Shown piece by piece: positions 31,642 through 39,903 of a stretch of 64,000 nt of DNA. The DNA comes from Aequorivita iocasae. GTDB lineage: Bacteria; Bacteroidota; Bacteroidia; Flavobacteriales; Flavobacteriaceae. The stretch lies in contig NZ_CP068439.1 in assembly GCF_016757735.1 (NCBI RefSeq), positions 2,561,001 to 2,625,000 of the forward strand, given 5' to 3'. Position 1 is the first letter of the stretch. Each line of letters opens with the position of its first letter. Both the position numbers and the translations under genes were made by a program. Under the pieces are notes generated by a model. The model had not been told where the DNA came from. It ran no database searches and was given only the letters and a program-made list of their open reading frames with translations.

Positions 31642-31802
31642 TGGGTTTGCATTGCCAATTCCACAGAAAAGAACCATTAATCCTGAGATTTATGGAAATA
31701 TTAACGGATTTACCCTTGAATATAAGAGGTGGTGGGGGATAATGAAGAGAACTGATTTAAAATTTGTAAATTTAGTTTTTATACTACATCAGTAATTAAG
31801 CA

Positions 31803-32630
31803 ATGGACCAACCAGTAAAAATATTTAGGTTTGACATTGAAGAAGCAAAAAAAGTTGCTTCTTCACCTAATGAACCTCATATCCACGATTTTGAAGAAAT
31901 CCTTATAGGAATGGAGGGTTCTATTGAGCATTTCATAGATTTTGAAACCACAACCGTAGATGCTCCCTATGTTTGTTTTGTAAGCAAAGGTAAGGTTCAC
32001 AGAGTAAAGCCTATAGTAAAAGATGGTAAGTGCGATGTTTGGGTCATTAGGTTTAGTAGTGAATTTGCAGCTGAAATTATTTTTCAACTTTACGCTGCAT
32101 TCCACAATAAGGCTAATATATTTTGGCCGGTTGAAAGGCTTACGGGACGCCTTCCGGTTTTGACTGAAATGATGTATAATGAATTAAGGCAATCAAATCC
32201 TGATTTTTCCGTCATTCGCCATTTGCTCAATGCCGTTATTTCGATTGTGTTATCAGAAAAACAGAAACAGCAGCCCACAGATATTTCCTCAAACCAAAAT
32301 GAGACGTTTACCAATTTTCTCGCCATTTTGGAAGAAAATTTTCGGCGCCCCTTGAGTGTGGGATATTATGCAGAAAAATTGTTTATGAGCACACGGAACT
32401 TAAATTTGATTTGCCAAAATATTCTACAGCAAAGTGTGTCGGAAATCATTGAAACCAGAAAATTGATTGAAGCCAAAAACCTTCTCACTTCCACCGATAA
32501 AACCATTGCCGAAATAGCCTACGAATTGGGTTATAATGAAAATTCTTATTTTTCCAATGTTTTCAAAAAAAAATCGGGGCAAACACCAGGTGAGTTTCGG
32601 GATGAAATGCGAAGCCTGTTAACTTCCTAA
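31803..32630 (+). CDS. AraC-family transcriptional regulator
   Basis: A 275-residue regulator with an N-terminal cupin-like sensing half (HIHDFEEILIGMEGSIEHFI) and a C-terminal double helix-turn-helix (LSVGYYAEKLFMSTRNLNLI, then KTIAEIAYELGYNENSYFSN and FKKKSGQTPGEFR). It directly precedes a YceI gene whose promoter carries an 18 bp motif also found before an SDR gene 2.1 kb away, which makes it the best candidate to bind that motif. The effector is unknown; the downstream redox genes suggest oxidative or electrophile stress. Confidence 0.93.
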   Translation: MDQPVKIFRFDIEEAKKVASSPNEPHIHDFEEILIGMEGSIEHFIDFETTTVDAPYVCFVSKGKVHRVKPIVKDGKCDVWVIRFSSEFAAEIIFQLYAAFHNKANIFWPVERLTGRLPVLTEMMYNELRQSNPDFSVIRHLLNAVISIVLSEKQKQQPTDISSNQNETFTNFLAILEENFRRPLSVGYYAEKLFMSTRNLNLICQNILQQSVSEIIETRKLIEAKNLLTSTDKTIAEIAYELGYNENSYFSNVFKKKSGQTPGEFRDEMRSLLTS

Positions 32631-32641
32631 AATTATACCTC

Positions 32642-32689
32642 TACTACCGAAAAGTGTAATTCTTAACATCCGTAGTGCTACTATTTTTG
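32642..32689 (+). promoter_or_regulatory. Promoter of the YceI operon with shared operator motif
   Basis: Motif TACTACCGAAAAGTGTAA at 32642-32659 is followed 40 bases after its start by the -7 box TATTTTTG at 32682-32689. The -33 region lacks TTTG, as expected of an activated promoter. A near-identical motif with the same spacing occurs at 34731-34778. Confidence 0.6.
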
Positions 32690-32728
32690 TAATCAAATAA
32701 TTAATTAACATTTTAATTCTAAATGATT

Positions 32729-33298
32729 ATGAAAAAAGTACTGATTTTAGTTGTAATGTCCCTATTTACAATAGGAACTTTTGCACAGACCCAATGGCAG
32801 GTAGACCCAAACCATTCTTCGTTAAACTTTAGCATCAAGCATTCAGGCATTAGTTTGGTGAATGGCAAGTTTTTAGACTACACAGGTAGTTTAACCACCA
32901 ATGGCGAGGCCTTGCGTGATGCACAATTTAATTTTAACGTGCAAGTGGCAAGTATCAACACCAATGTAGATGCGAGGGACAAGCACTTGAGAAGTGCCGA
33001 TTTTTTTGAGGTGGAAACCTATCCGACTATGACCTTTAAAAGCACCAAAATTTTAGCGACCGGTAAACCAGAACATTTTTTATTGTATGGCGAGCTTACT
33101 ATTAAAGGAGTTACAAAACCAGTAATTTTTGATGTGTACTACGGTGGAACTGCCAAAAGCGACCAAGGTGAAAAATTAGGTTTGAAAGCGAAAACCACTA
33201 TCAACAGGTTTGACTACAACATTAATTTTGACCCTACCGCAGCTGGTATTGGTAAGGATGTGGATATTGTAGTTCATCTACAGTTCGCCAAACAGTAA
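32729..33298 (+). CDS. YceI-family periplasmic protein
   Basis: A 189-residue protein with a signal peptide (MKKVLILVVMSLFTIGTFAQ) and a lipocalin-like YceI domain (WQVDPNHSSLNFSIKHSGIS, FEVETYPTMTFKST, GELTIKGVTKPVIFDVYY). YceI proteins bind polyprenoid-type lipids and are often linked to stress or acid response. The ATG at 32729 is preferred to 32723 because it gives the standard MKK signal start. First gene after the AraC regulator; 43 bases separate it from the next gene. Confidence 0.92.
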   Translation: MKKVLILVVMSLFTIGTFAQTQWQVDPNHSSLNFSIKHSGISLVNGKFLDYTGSLTTNGEALRDAQFNFNVQVASINTNVDARDKHLRSADFFEVETYPTMTFKSTKILATGKPEHFLLYGELTIKGVTKPVIFDVYYGGTAKSDQGEKLGLKAKTTINRFDYNINFDPTAAGIGKDVDIVVHLQFAKQ

Positions 33299-33341
33299 AA
33301 CTATTTAAAGTGAAGTTATTCATATTTTAAATTTAGAAATC

Positions 33342-33545
33342 ATGAAAAAGTTTAAAATCCAAAAGATAAGCAGAGAAGACGTGTATGTAAGATATTGGAT
33401 TGCAGCTAGTCTTATCTTGATAGTATTAATGGGACAATTAACAGGATTTCTATTTTATTTTCTACTCCTGTTAGCGGGCTTATTATTGTTTACCGGTATT
33501 GTAGAAAAGAGTATTATTAAATCAAAGTTTTACCCAGATAAATAG
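33342..33545 (+). CDS. Small two-span membrane protein (DUF2892-like)
   Basis: A 67-residue protein with a basic N-terminus (MKKFKIQKISREDVYVRYW), two hydrophobic segments (IAASLILIVLMGQL, FLFYFLLLLAGLLLFTGIVE) and a charged C-terminus. The arrangement resembles the DUF2892 membrane domain found alone or fused to rhodanese proteins (YgaP). Between YceI and DsbA-like genes in the same direction, so probably in their operon. Function unknown. Confidence 0.7.
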   Translation: MKKFKIQKISREDVYVRYWIAASLILIVLMGQLTGFLFYFLLLLAGLLLFTGIVEKSIIKSKFYPDK

Positions 33546-33602
33546 ATAGCGCCTTTTTAGCTGATATTATAAAATTGTAATTAAAGTTCACAAAAAAATT
33601 CT

Positions 33603-34526
33603 ATGCATACTAATGTAAAAAACCCACTGATTTGTGATCCAGAAACAGGTGTTTGTGAAATACCTACAAGGGAGCATATACTCGAAAAGATTGAAGGAGA
33701 AAAGGCTATTACGAAACCTATTCGGGTAATTTACTATACGGATCCTATTTGCTCAAGTTGTTGGGGCATTGAACCACAATTGCGTAAGCTAAAGCTAGAA
33801 TATGGGCATCTAATCGATTTTGAATATAGAATGGGTGGGCTATTACGCGACTGGAATTATAACGACGGTGTTATTACTAAACCCGAAGATGTTGCACAAC
33901 ATTGGGATGATGTAAGCTATTATTTTCAAATGCCCATAAATGGAGACATCTGGCTGGAAGACCCTTTGCATTCTTCCTATCCGCCCTCAATAGCTTTTAA
34001 GGCTGCACAATTGCAGGACGAGCAAAAGGCACTGCTATTTTTGCGGCGAATGCGAGAACTATTGTTTATTGAAAAAAAGAATATTGCTAAATGGGAACAT
34101 ATAGCCATGGCGGCTGTCGATGCCCAATTGGATGTAAATAAATTGAATGAAGATTATCTAAACGGCAAGGCGGAACAAAATTTTTTTGAAGATTTGGAAC
34201 TTGCTCGGCAATTAGGAATAAGAGGTTTCCCAACAATTATTTTTATAGATGAAGACGGAATCGAACAAAATGTATACGGGGCAAGACCTTATACGGATTA
34301 TGAGATAGCGATAAAGAAGTTATTGCCCATAAGTAAGAAAATGTATTACGACCCTTCGTTAAACAACTTGTTCTCCCTCTATCCATCACTCACGGTAAAG
34401 GAATATGCGGAATTAGCCGATACAAACATCATAATAGCCAAACAGATTTTGGATGAGTTGCACAGAACTGAAAATCTTAAGAGAATAGAAACTAAAAATG
34501 GCAACTTATATAGCATAATATTATGA
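33603..34526 (+). CDS. DsbA-family thioredoxin-fold protein (SpxH/YjbH-like)
   Basis: A 307-residue protein. The N-terminal tail contains ICDPETGVCEIP. The thioredoxin-fold active site CSSCW follows strand VIYYTDPI, with helical insert and cis-Pro segment IRGFPTIIFID. The C-terminal 60 residues (LTVKEYAELADTNIIIAKQI) look like a small winged-helix module. No signal peptide, so cytoplasmic. The family includes the ClpXP adaptor SpxH of Firmicutes and FrnE-like oxidoreductases; the role in Bacteroidota is not established. Followed by a short frame that repeats the TGVC signature. Confidence 0.85.
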   Translation: MHTNVKNPLICDPETGVCEIPTREHILEKIEGEKAITKPIRVIYYTDPICSSCWGIEPQLRKLKLEYGHLIDFEYRMGGLLRDWNYNDGVITKPEDVAQHWDDVSYYFQMPINGDIWLEDPLHSSYPPSIAFKAAQLQDEQKALLFLRRMRELLFIEKKNIAKWEHIAMAAVDAQLDVNKLNEDYLNGKAEQNFFEDLELARQLGIRGFPTIIFIDEDGIEQNVYGARPYTDYEIAIKKLLPISKKMYYDPSLNNLFSLYPSLTVKEYAELADTNIIIAKQILDELHRTENLKRIETKNGNLYSIIL

Positions 34527-34560
34527 TAGCTTTTACTGAATAATTTCAAAAAACGAAAAA

Positions 34561-34686
34561 ATGAAACCTATATTCACCAAATACCCAAAGTACTGTAATA
34601 TAAACACTGGGGTATGTGTTATTCCGGTTCAAATTTTTGAACCTATAGAAATAATGGAATTTTCTAGTTATTATGAATTTCTGTAG
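34561..34686 (+). CDS. Short 41-residue peptide repeating the Cys-TGVC-IP signature
   Basis: An ATG frame 34 bases after the DsbA-like stop encodes MKPIFTKYPK then YCNINTGVCVIP. This matches ICDPETGVCEIP at the start of the DsbA-like protein: Cys, six residues, Cys, and IP. The rest (VQIFEPIEIMEFSSYYEFL) does not align to the thioredoxin fold. It may be a remnant of a duplicated gene or a genuine small Cys-motif peptide. Codon use is ordinary and there is no stop before 34684. Confidence 0.5.
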   Translation: MKPIFTKYPKYCNINTGVCVIPVQIFEPIEIMEFSSYYEFL

Positions 34687-34730
34687 GAATCTTCCCCATC
34701 AAAATAGTTGTTTTCCCAATATTACAACCT

Positions 34731-34778
34731 TACTACCTAAAAGTGTAAGTTATAACCCTACCCTAATAGCGAACTTTG
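34731..34778 (+). promoter_or_regulatory. Promoter of the SDR gene with shared operator motif
   Basis: Motif TACTACCTAAAAGTGTAA at 34731-34748 and a weak -7 box GAACTTTG at 34771-34778. The distance from motif start to box start is 40 bases, identical to the YceI promoter. Confidence 0.6.
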
Positions 34779-34814
34779 TTTCATTAAATGATATTAACAT
34801 AAAAATATAAAATC

Positions 34815-35585
34815 ATGGAACATGTAGTAAGAAGATTAGAAAACAAAATAGCCATCATTACGGGTGGTGCTGGCAGTATAGGTAAAACAACGGCCAAACT
34901 GTTTTTAGGCCAAGGCGCAAAAGTATTTTTGGTCGATCTCAATGAGGCTTCCCTTAAAGAGGTAGTAGAAGAATTAAGCAGTAAAAACGTAAAGTATTCA
35001 GCAGCCGATGTCACCAAACCGGACGATGTGAAACGCTATGTAAAAGAAGCGGTAAATGCATTTGGGAAAATTGATATATTTTTCAATAATGCTGGAATTG
35101 AAGGTGTAGTAAAAACAACCGTAGCATATCCAGAAGAGGTGTTTGACAAGGTCATTGCCGTAAATGTTAAAGGTGTTTTTTTAGGAAACAAATATGTTTT
35201 ACCCCATATGAACGATGGCGGAAGTATTATCCTTACCTCTTCAGTAGCTGGAATTACGGGCAGTTTAAATGTAACGGCCTATATTGCCAGTAAACATGCC
35301 GTTGTAGGTATGATGAGAAATCTTGCCTTGGAGGTAGCCCCTCGAAACATTCGCGTCAATACCATCAACCCTTCTCCGGTAGATAATAGAATGATGCGTT
35401 CTTTGGAAGCTGGTTACAATCCTGAGGATGCAGCTGGAATGAAAAAAGCCTTTGAAAATTCAATTCCCTTAGGGCGATACGCTGATCCGGTTGAAATTGC
35501 ACAGCTTGTTCAATTTTTGGCAAGTGATGAGAGCAAATTCATTACTGGCACAACGCAAGTGATTGATGGTGGAATGAATGCTTAA
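34815..35585 (+). CDS. SDR-family oxidoreductase
   Basis: A 256-residue classical SDR: TGGAGSIGKTTAKL near the N-terminus, NNAGIEG, catalytic Ser in LTSSVAGITG, YIASKHA (Tyr-x-x-x-Lys) and the C-terminal FITGTTQVIDGGMNA. Resembles 3-oxoacyl-ACP reductase and glucose 1-dehydrogenase-like members; the actual substrate is unknown. Its promoter shares the operator motif with the YceI operon, which points to a stress-linked role rather than fatty acid synthesis. Confidence 0.9.
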   Translation: MEHVVRRLENKIAIITGGAGSIGKTTAKLFLGQGAKVFLVDLNEASLKEVVEELSSKNVKYSAADVTKPDDVKRYVKEAVNAFGKIDIFFNNAGIEGVVKTTVAYPEEVFDKVIAVNVKGVFLGNKYVLPHMNDGGSIILTSSVAGITGSLNVTAYIASKHAVVGMMRNLALEVAPRNIRVNTINPSPVDNRMMRSLEAGYNPEDAAGMKKAFENSIPLGRYADPVEIAQLVQFLASDESKFITGTTQVIDGGMNA

Positions 35586-35789
35586 CAGATGGTAGAGGGT
35601 CGCAACTAAATTTTAAGTTGTAAGGTTTTGTGTTTTTCATAATTTGGTTGGTTTTTAACCTTGCATTCTTAAAAAACCATTCAGCACACTTTTTCTAAAA
35701 TGATTAATAGCAAAAGATGTTGGGTGGTTTGTGGCCCTTTATGTTCGAAGTTCATTTCGCAAAGCAAGTTTCGTAGTTAGATTACATCA

Positions 35790-36671
35790 ATGAATAGAAA
35801 ACAATTTTTAAAATCAATGGCACTATTGCCGCTAATAGGTTCAAGTATGAATTTGAAAGATTTAAATAAAATGACTGCAACAATGAGTAATACAGAAAAA
35901 ATGCCTGTACTATTCTTGGGTCATGGAAGCCCTATGAATGCCATTGACGAAAATGAATTTGTGGCAAGTTTTAGACGGCTGGGAAATGAATTGGTACGCC
36001 CCAATGCAATACTCTGTATTTCTGCTCATTGGGAAACGAATGGCACATATGTAACAGCAATGCAAAATCCTCCTACCATTCATGACTTTGGAGGTTTCCC
36101 ACAGGAGCTTTTTGAAGTACAGTACCCAGCACCGGGAAGCCCTCAACTGGCAAAACAGACCAAAGCGATAATAACAAAAACAAATGTAGGATTAGATGAT
36201 AAATGGGGGCTCGACCACGGAGCGTGGAGCGTTATAAAACATCTCTATCCCAATGCCGATATCCCGGTAATTCAAATGAGCATTGATTATACACAGCCTG
36301 CAAAATATCACTATGAATTAGCAAAGGAATTGAATAGCCTTCGCACACAGGGTGTTCTAATTGTGGGAAGTGGAAATATGGTACACAATCTTCGCATGGT
36401 TTCGTGGAAAAGGTTAAACGAAGTATATGCCTACGATTGGACTATAGAGGCCAACGAAAAGATGAAAAACTTTATCGTTAACGAAGATCACAAAAGTTTA
36501 ATTGACTTTAAATCCCAAGGAAAAGCTTTTGAGTTAGCCATCCCAACGCCCGAACATTATATGCCGTTGATTTACACCTTGGCATTAAAGACCAAAAATG
36601 AAGAAATAACAATATTTAACGACAAACCTGTTGGAGGTTCACTGACTATGACTTCAGTTAAGATAGGTTAG
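35790..36671 (+). CDS. ygiD: 4,5-DOPA dioxygenase extradiol-type protein (LigB fold, YgiD-like)
   Basis: A 293-residue protein of the extradiol ring-cleavage class III fold. Metal-binding positions are visible: LFLGHGSPMNAI, CISAHWETNG, and HNLRMVSW, with DHGAWSVIKHLYPNADIPVI also conserved. The first 30 residues are hydrophobic (RKQFLKSMALLPLIGSSMNL) and may form a membrane or export signal, unlike cytoplasmic YgiD. The natural substrate is unclear; DOPA or catechol-like compounds are expected. It sits 18 bases before a DoxX gene, so the pair is likely co-transcribed. Confidence 0.9.
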   Translation: MNRKQFLKSMALLPLIGSSMNLKDLNKMTATMSNTEKMPVLFLGHGSPMNAIDENEFVASFRRLGNELVRPNAILCISAHWETNGTYVTAMQNPPTIHDFGGFPQELFEVQYPAPGSPQLAKQTKAIITKTNVGLDDKWGLDHGAWSVIKHLYPNADIPVIQMSIDYTQPAKYHYELAKELNSLRTQGVLIVGSGNMVHNLRMVSWKRLNEVYAYDWTIEANEKMKNFIVNEDHKSLIDFKSQGKAFELAIPTPEHYMPLIYTLALKTKNEEITIFNDKPVGGSLTMTSVKIG

Positions 36672-36688
36672 AAACAAAGCAATGAATT

Positions 36689-37111
36689 ATGAAAAAATTA
36701 CTGAATATTGAATTAAACGAGAACACCGTTAGTATAGCTGTTTTATTATTAAGGTTTGGTGTTGGTATAATGATGCTTGTTCATGGAATTCCAAAACTAT
36801 ACATGCTGTTTAGCGGAGATATTCAGTTTCCCAGTGTTATGGGGATGAGCGCAACGTTTTCATTAGTACTAACTGTGGTTGCAGAAGTATTATGTTCTAT
36901 ATTACTGCTAATTGGACTTTTTACCAGAATAGCGGCCATTCCATTGATTATAACCATGTTGGTAGCCGTATTAATGATTCACGGTAGCGATCCTTATGCT
37001 ATGAAAGAATTAGGACTGTTTTACTTGTTGGCCTATGTATTAGTGTTAATACTTGGCAGCGGTAAATATTCTTTTGATGCTATTTTGAAAAACTATCAAT
37101 TAGAAGAATAG
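36689..37111 (+). CDS. DoxX-family membrane protein
   Basis: A 140-residue integral membrane protein with four spans: VSIAVLLLRFGVGIMMLVHG, FSLVLTVVAEVLCSILLLIG, IAAIPLIITMLVAVLMIHG and LFYLLAYVLVLILG. The GIPKL motif after the first span is typical of the DoxX/SURF4-like family, implicated in thiosulfate oxidation and in redox balance in other bacteria. Located between the dioxygenase and a TetR regulator. Confidence 0.9.
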   Translation: MKKLLNIELNENTVSIAVLLLRFGVGIMMLVHGIPKLYMLFSGDIQFPSVMGMSATFSLVLTVVAEVLCSILLLIGLFTRIAAIPLIITMLVAVLMIHGSDPYAMKELGLFYLLAYVLVLILGSGKYSFDAILKNYQLEE

Positions 37112-37132
37112 ATATTGTTAATATATACAGCT

Positions 37133-37699
37133 ATGTCCGTGTCAAAAACCATATTGGTTAGGTCACTTGTGCTTTTTCAAACACATGGAATCAAGACTGT
37201 TAGAATGGATGATATAGCCAAAGAAATGGGTTTATCAAAGAAGACCATTTATCTTCATTATGGCAGTAAAAAGGAATTGGTTCAAAAATGTATTCACTAT
37301 CTTTTTGATTTACATTTTTCAAATATCAAAAGGATTCAAGATGAAAGGGGAACACCGATAGAGAAAATAAAAAAGATTTATGAATACGCCGTAAAACATT
37401 TAATAAAAGTTACACCTAATTTTTATTTTGATTTAAAAAGAGGTTATCCGGAAACCTATCAGTATTATGCCCTTCAACGCGGTAAAATAGTTTTTGGTAT
37501 AATTAAAACCTTATTGAAAAAGGGGCAAAGGAGTGGTGAAATAGACCCCACAATCAATACCCAGTTGTTTTGTGAATTTCATCTGATAAATCTGGATCAA
37601 GTAATAAGCCATAAAACCGCGCTTATGGAATATAGCTTGCAAGACCTATTGGACAACACTATTAGAGTGAGCCTGAATGGTATTATTAAAAGACAATAA
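37133..37699 (+). CDS. TetR-family transcriptional regulator
   Basis: A 188-residue regulator with an N-terminal helix-turn-helix (HGIKTVRMDDIAKEMGLSKK then TIYLHYGSKKELV) and an all-helical C-terminal domain with a TetR_C-like core. The ATG at 37133 is preferred over a TTG at 37115. It follows the DoxX gene by 21 bases and probably regulates the dioxygenase-DoxX unit, perhaps autoregulating. The ligand is unknown. Confidence 0.9.
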   Translation: MSVSKTILVRSLVLFQTHGIKTVRMDDIAKEMGLSKKTIYLHYGSKKELVQKCIHYLFDLHFSNIKRIQDERGTPIEKIKKIYEYAVKHLIKVTPNFYFDLKRGYPETYQYYALQRGKIVFGIIKTLLKKGQRSGEIDPTINTQLFCEFHLINLDQVISHKTALMEYSLQDLLDNTIRVSLNGIIKRQ

Positions 37700-37745
37700 T
37701 TTATTCAGCTCATTTTAAATTTAAATCCTATATTTTAATGGGTAA

Positions 37746-39134
37746 TTACTTCCCGATGCAGAAATTGGCAAAAATATTACCAAGCAGTTCGTCATTAGAA
37801 ATTTCACCGGTTATTTCACCAAAATAATGCAGTGCCTGCCGAATGTCTATGGCCAGTAAATCACCACTTAAATTACTGTCCAAGCCCTGTTGTACTTTGA
37901 TGATTTCTTCCAAAGCTTTTAGCATAGCGTCATAATGACGGCTGTTGGTAACGATGGTTTCGTTGTTACGAAGCGCGCCAGTGTTTACAAACTCGAGCAA
38001 TTTATTTTGAATTTTCTCAACGCCTTGCCCAGTTTTTGCGGATAATAATTGAAGATTGCCCATTGCAAGCTGTAGATTTTCTATTTCTTCTTTCGAAAGT
38101 TTATCAACCTTATTGGCAACAATCAAAAGGTTTTTTAAAGGGTATTTATTTTTAATGGTTTCAATTTCCACTTTGAACTTTGAACTTTCAACTTTGAACT
38201 TTTCAGCATCAAAAAGATAAATTACTACCTGTGCCTGTTCTATTTTCTGAAATGTTTTTTGAATTCCCAAACCTTCAATAACGTCCACCGTTTCACGTAT
38301 TCCAGCTGTGTCAATAAAACGAAACCCGATACCGCCAATGATTATTTCATCTTCAATAGTATCTCGTGTCGTTCCAGCAATATCACTCACAATGGCACGT
38401 TCCTCGTTCAACAATGCATTTAATAGCGTAGATTTCCCCACATTTGGTTCGCCCACAATGGCTACAGGTATTCCATTTTTTAAAACATTTCCTGTGGCGA
38501 ATGAATCTATCAAGCGCTTTAAAACGTGGGTTATTTTTGATATAAGTTTTTGAAATTCTTCACGGTTAGCAAATTCCACGTCTTCTTCAGCAAAATCCAG
38601 TTCTAATTCTATAAGTGAAGCAAAATTCAAAAGTTCTTCCCGAAGCTTTTTTATTTCCGAGGAAAAGCCCCCGCGCATTTGTTGCATAGCCAATTGATGG
38701 CTGGCGGCACTATCGCTTGCAATAAGATCTGCAACTGCTTCTGCTTGGCTCAAATCCATCTTTCCATTCAGGAATGCACGAAGTGTAAACTCACCCGCTT
38801 GTGCCATTCTGCAACCTTTACGCAGGCATAGCTGAATTATTTCCTGCTGAATGTAATTACTACCGTGACAGGAAATTTCAACCACATCTTCACCTGTGTA
38901 ACTGTTTGGGTTTTTAAAAATGGTGACGAGCACTTCGTCAATAATTCGTTCACCATCTTTTATATGACCCAAATGAACGGTATGGGTTTTTTGTTTTACG
39001 AGTTCTTTTCTTGATACGGAACTAAATATTGAAGAAGCAATTGCAATGGCATCGGGGCCCGAAAGCCTTAAAACAGCAATTGCTCCTGCGCCTGCCGGTG
39101 TTGCCATTGCCACTATGGTGTCTGTGTGTGTCAT
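37746..39134 (-). CDS. mnmE: tRNA uridine-5-carboxymethylaminomethyl modification GTPase MnmE
   Basis: A 462-residue protein that, with MnmG, modifies U34 of tRNAs reading two-fold codons. The N-terminal folate-binding domain (IVAMATPAGAGAIAVLRLSG), the dimer helices, the inserted G domain (GEPNVGKST, DIAGTTRDTIED, DTAGIRE, ANKVDK) and the C-terminal CIGK are present. The ATG at 39134 matches the family start; upstream in-frame codons to 39197 are probably untranslated. The region between DTAG and NKVD contains a repeat-like insert (FKVESSKFKVE), described separately. Confidence 0.95.
   Translation of the reverse strand: MTHTDTIVAMATPAGAGAIAVLRLSGPDAIAIASSIFSSVSRKELVKQKTHTVHLGHIKDGERIIDEVLVTIFKNPNSYTGEDVVEISCHGSNYIQQEIIQLCLRKGCRMAQAGEFTLRAFLNGKMDLSQAEAVADLIASDSAASHQLAMQQMRGGFSSEIKKLREELLNFASLIELELDFAEEDVEFANREEFQKLISKITHVLKRLIDSFATGNVLKNGIPVAIVGEPNVGKSTLLNALLNEERAIVSDIAGTTRDTIEDEIIIGGIGFRFIDTAGIRETVDVIEGLGIQKTFQKIEQAQVVIYLFDAEKFKVESSKFKVEIETIKNKYPLKNLLIVANKVDKLSKEEIENLQLAMGNLQLLSAKTGQGVEKIQNKLLEFVNTGALRNNETIVTNSRHYDAMLKALEEIIKVQQGLDSNLSGDLLAIDIRQALHYFGEITGEISNDELLGNIFANFCIGK
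38169..38204. repeat. AACTTTGAACTTT-type microrepeat inside mnmE
   Basis: On the forward strand CACTTTGAACTTTGAACTTT is followed by a near copy (CAACTTTGAACTTTT). It translates in frame on the reverse strand as KFKVESSKFKVE within the G domain of MnmE. Similar tandem oligomers are usually seen in intergenic DNA of this group. Confidence 0.85.
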
Positions 39135-39199
39135 TGGCTGTAAAGGTACGGTTAACTTTGGAAAAGTTTTAAATTTAATGGAAGTTGAAATTAACACAT

Positions 39200-39230
39200 A
39201 AAAAAAGGGTGCACAAATGCAACCCTTTTT
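39200..39230 (-). terminator. Terminator of the small lipoprotein gene
   Basis: Reverse strand reads AAAAAGGGTTGCA, TTTG loop, TGCACCCTTTTTTT: a stem with one bulged T and a T run, just after the lipoprotein stop at 39253. Confidence 0.85.
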
Positions 39231-39252
39231 GGTACAACGTTCCTTTGCTTAA

Positions 39253-39759
39253 TTAATATGCAAAATTTTTAAAATTTCCACTCATAGTGATAGCTGGGCC
39301 CGACCCTGATGTTGCGGTGATGGTAAAATTTCCGGAGATTAAACGTCCGTCCTCATTTTCAGGATTTTCTTGATTTTCTAAAATATTGATCTCTCCTTCA
39401 GACGCATTATAGGTTACTTGATTGGTTTGATCCCGAATTACAACGCTGGTTACAAAACCATTGGTAGCAACGTCATTAATAATTTTAGTGATTCCGCTTC
39501 CAAAGCCTCCAGTATTATTTAAAAAAATACGGATAATATTGGTGTTTTCGTCAGTTACTGCAAGGGTTAATCCATTGTCACTGTAATCGCTTGAGTAAAA
39601 CCCCAAACGAGATGAATAATTACTGCCAAAGCCTCCACCGTTTATGGTTGCGTTAAATTTCGCTTCTGGAGCACTTCCGCCACCTCCATCATCCTTTTTA
39701 GAACAGGAAATAATTACTACTGAGAGTAAAAGAATGCTAAATGTTTTTAGGGTTTTCAT
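39253..39759 (-). CDS. Lipoprotein of unknown function, 168 residues
   Basis: Signal MKTLKTFSILLLSVVIISC with lipidation at Cys19, then SKKDDGGGG, a Ser/Lys/Asp start of the type linked to surface export of lipoproteins in Bacteroidota. The mature part is beta-rich with a repeated SGNF pattern (LISGNFTITAT, ITMSGNFKNF) near the C-terminus, similar to the DUF6252-type lipoproteins. No partner genes nearby; it has its own terminator. Confidence 0.75.
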   Translation of the reverse strand: MKTLKTFSILLLSVVIISCSKKDDGGGGSAPEAKFNATINGGGFGSNYSSRLGFYSSDYSDNGLTLAVTDENTNIIRIFLNNTGGFGSGITKIINDVATNGFVTSVVIRDQTNQVTYNASEGEINILENQENPENEDGRLISGNFTITATSGSGPAITMSGNFKNFAY

Positions 39760-39838
39760 GTGTTTCGTTTTCGTTATTGTTAATTATAGAGTTAAATTAA
39801 CAACACATCGGCCCCATTAAATTATGTCATCAATATGT

Positions 39839-39866
39839 AAAAAAAACCGCCACTTGGGCGGGTTTT
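39839..39866 (-). terminator. Terminator of dnaN
   Basis: Reverse strand CCCGCC, CAAGT loop, GGCGG then a run of T, 38 bases past the dnaN stop. Confidence 0.9.
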
Positions 39867-39903
39867 TAATTCTGCTATTCTGATTAAATAAGACTCTAAC
39901 AAT

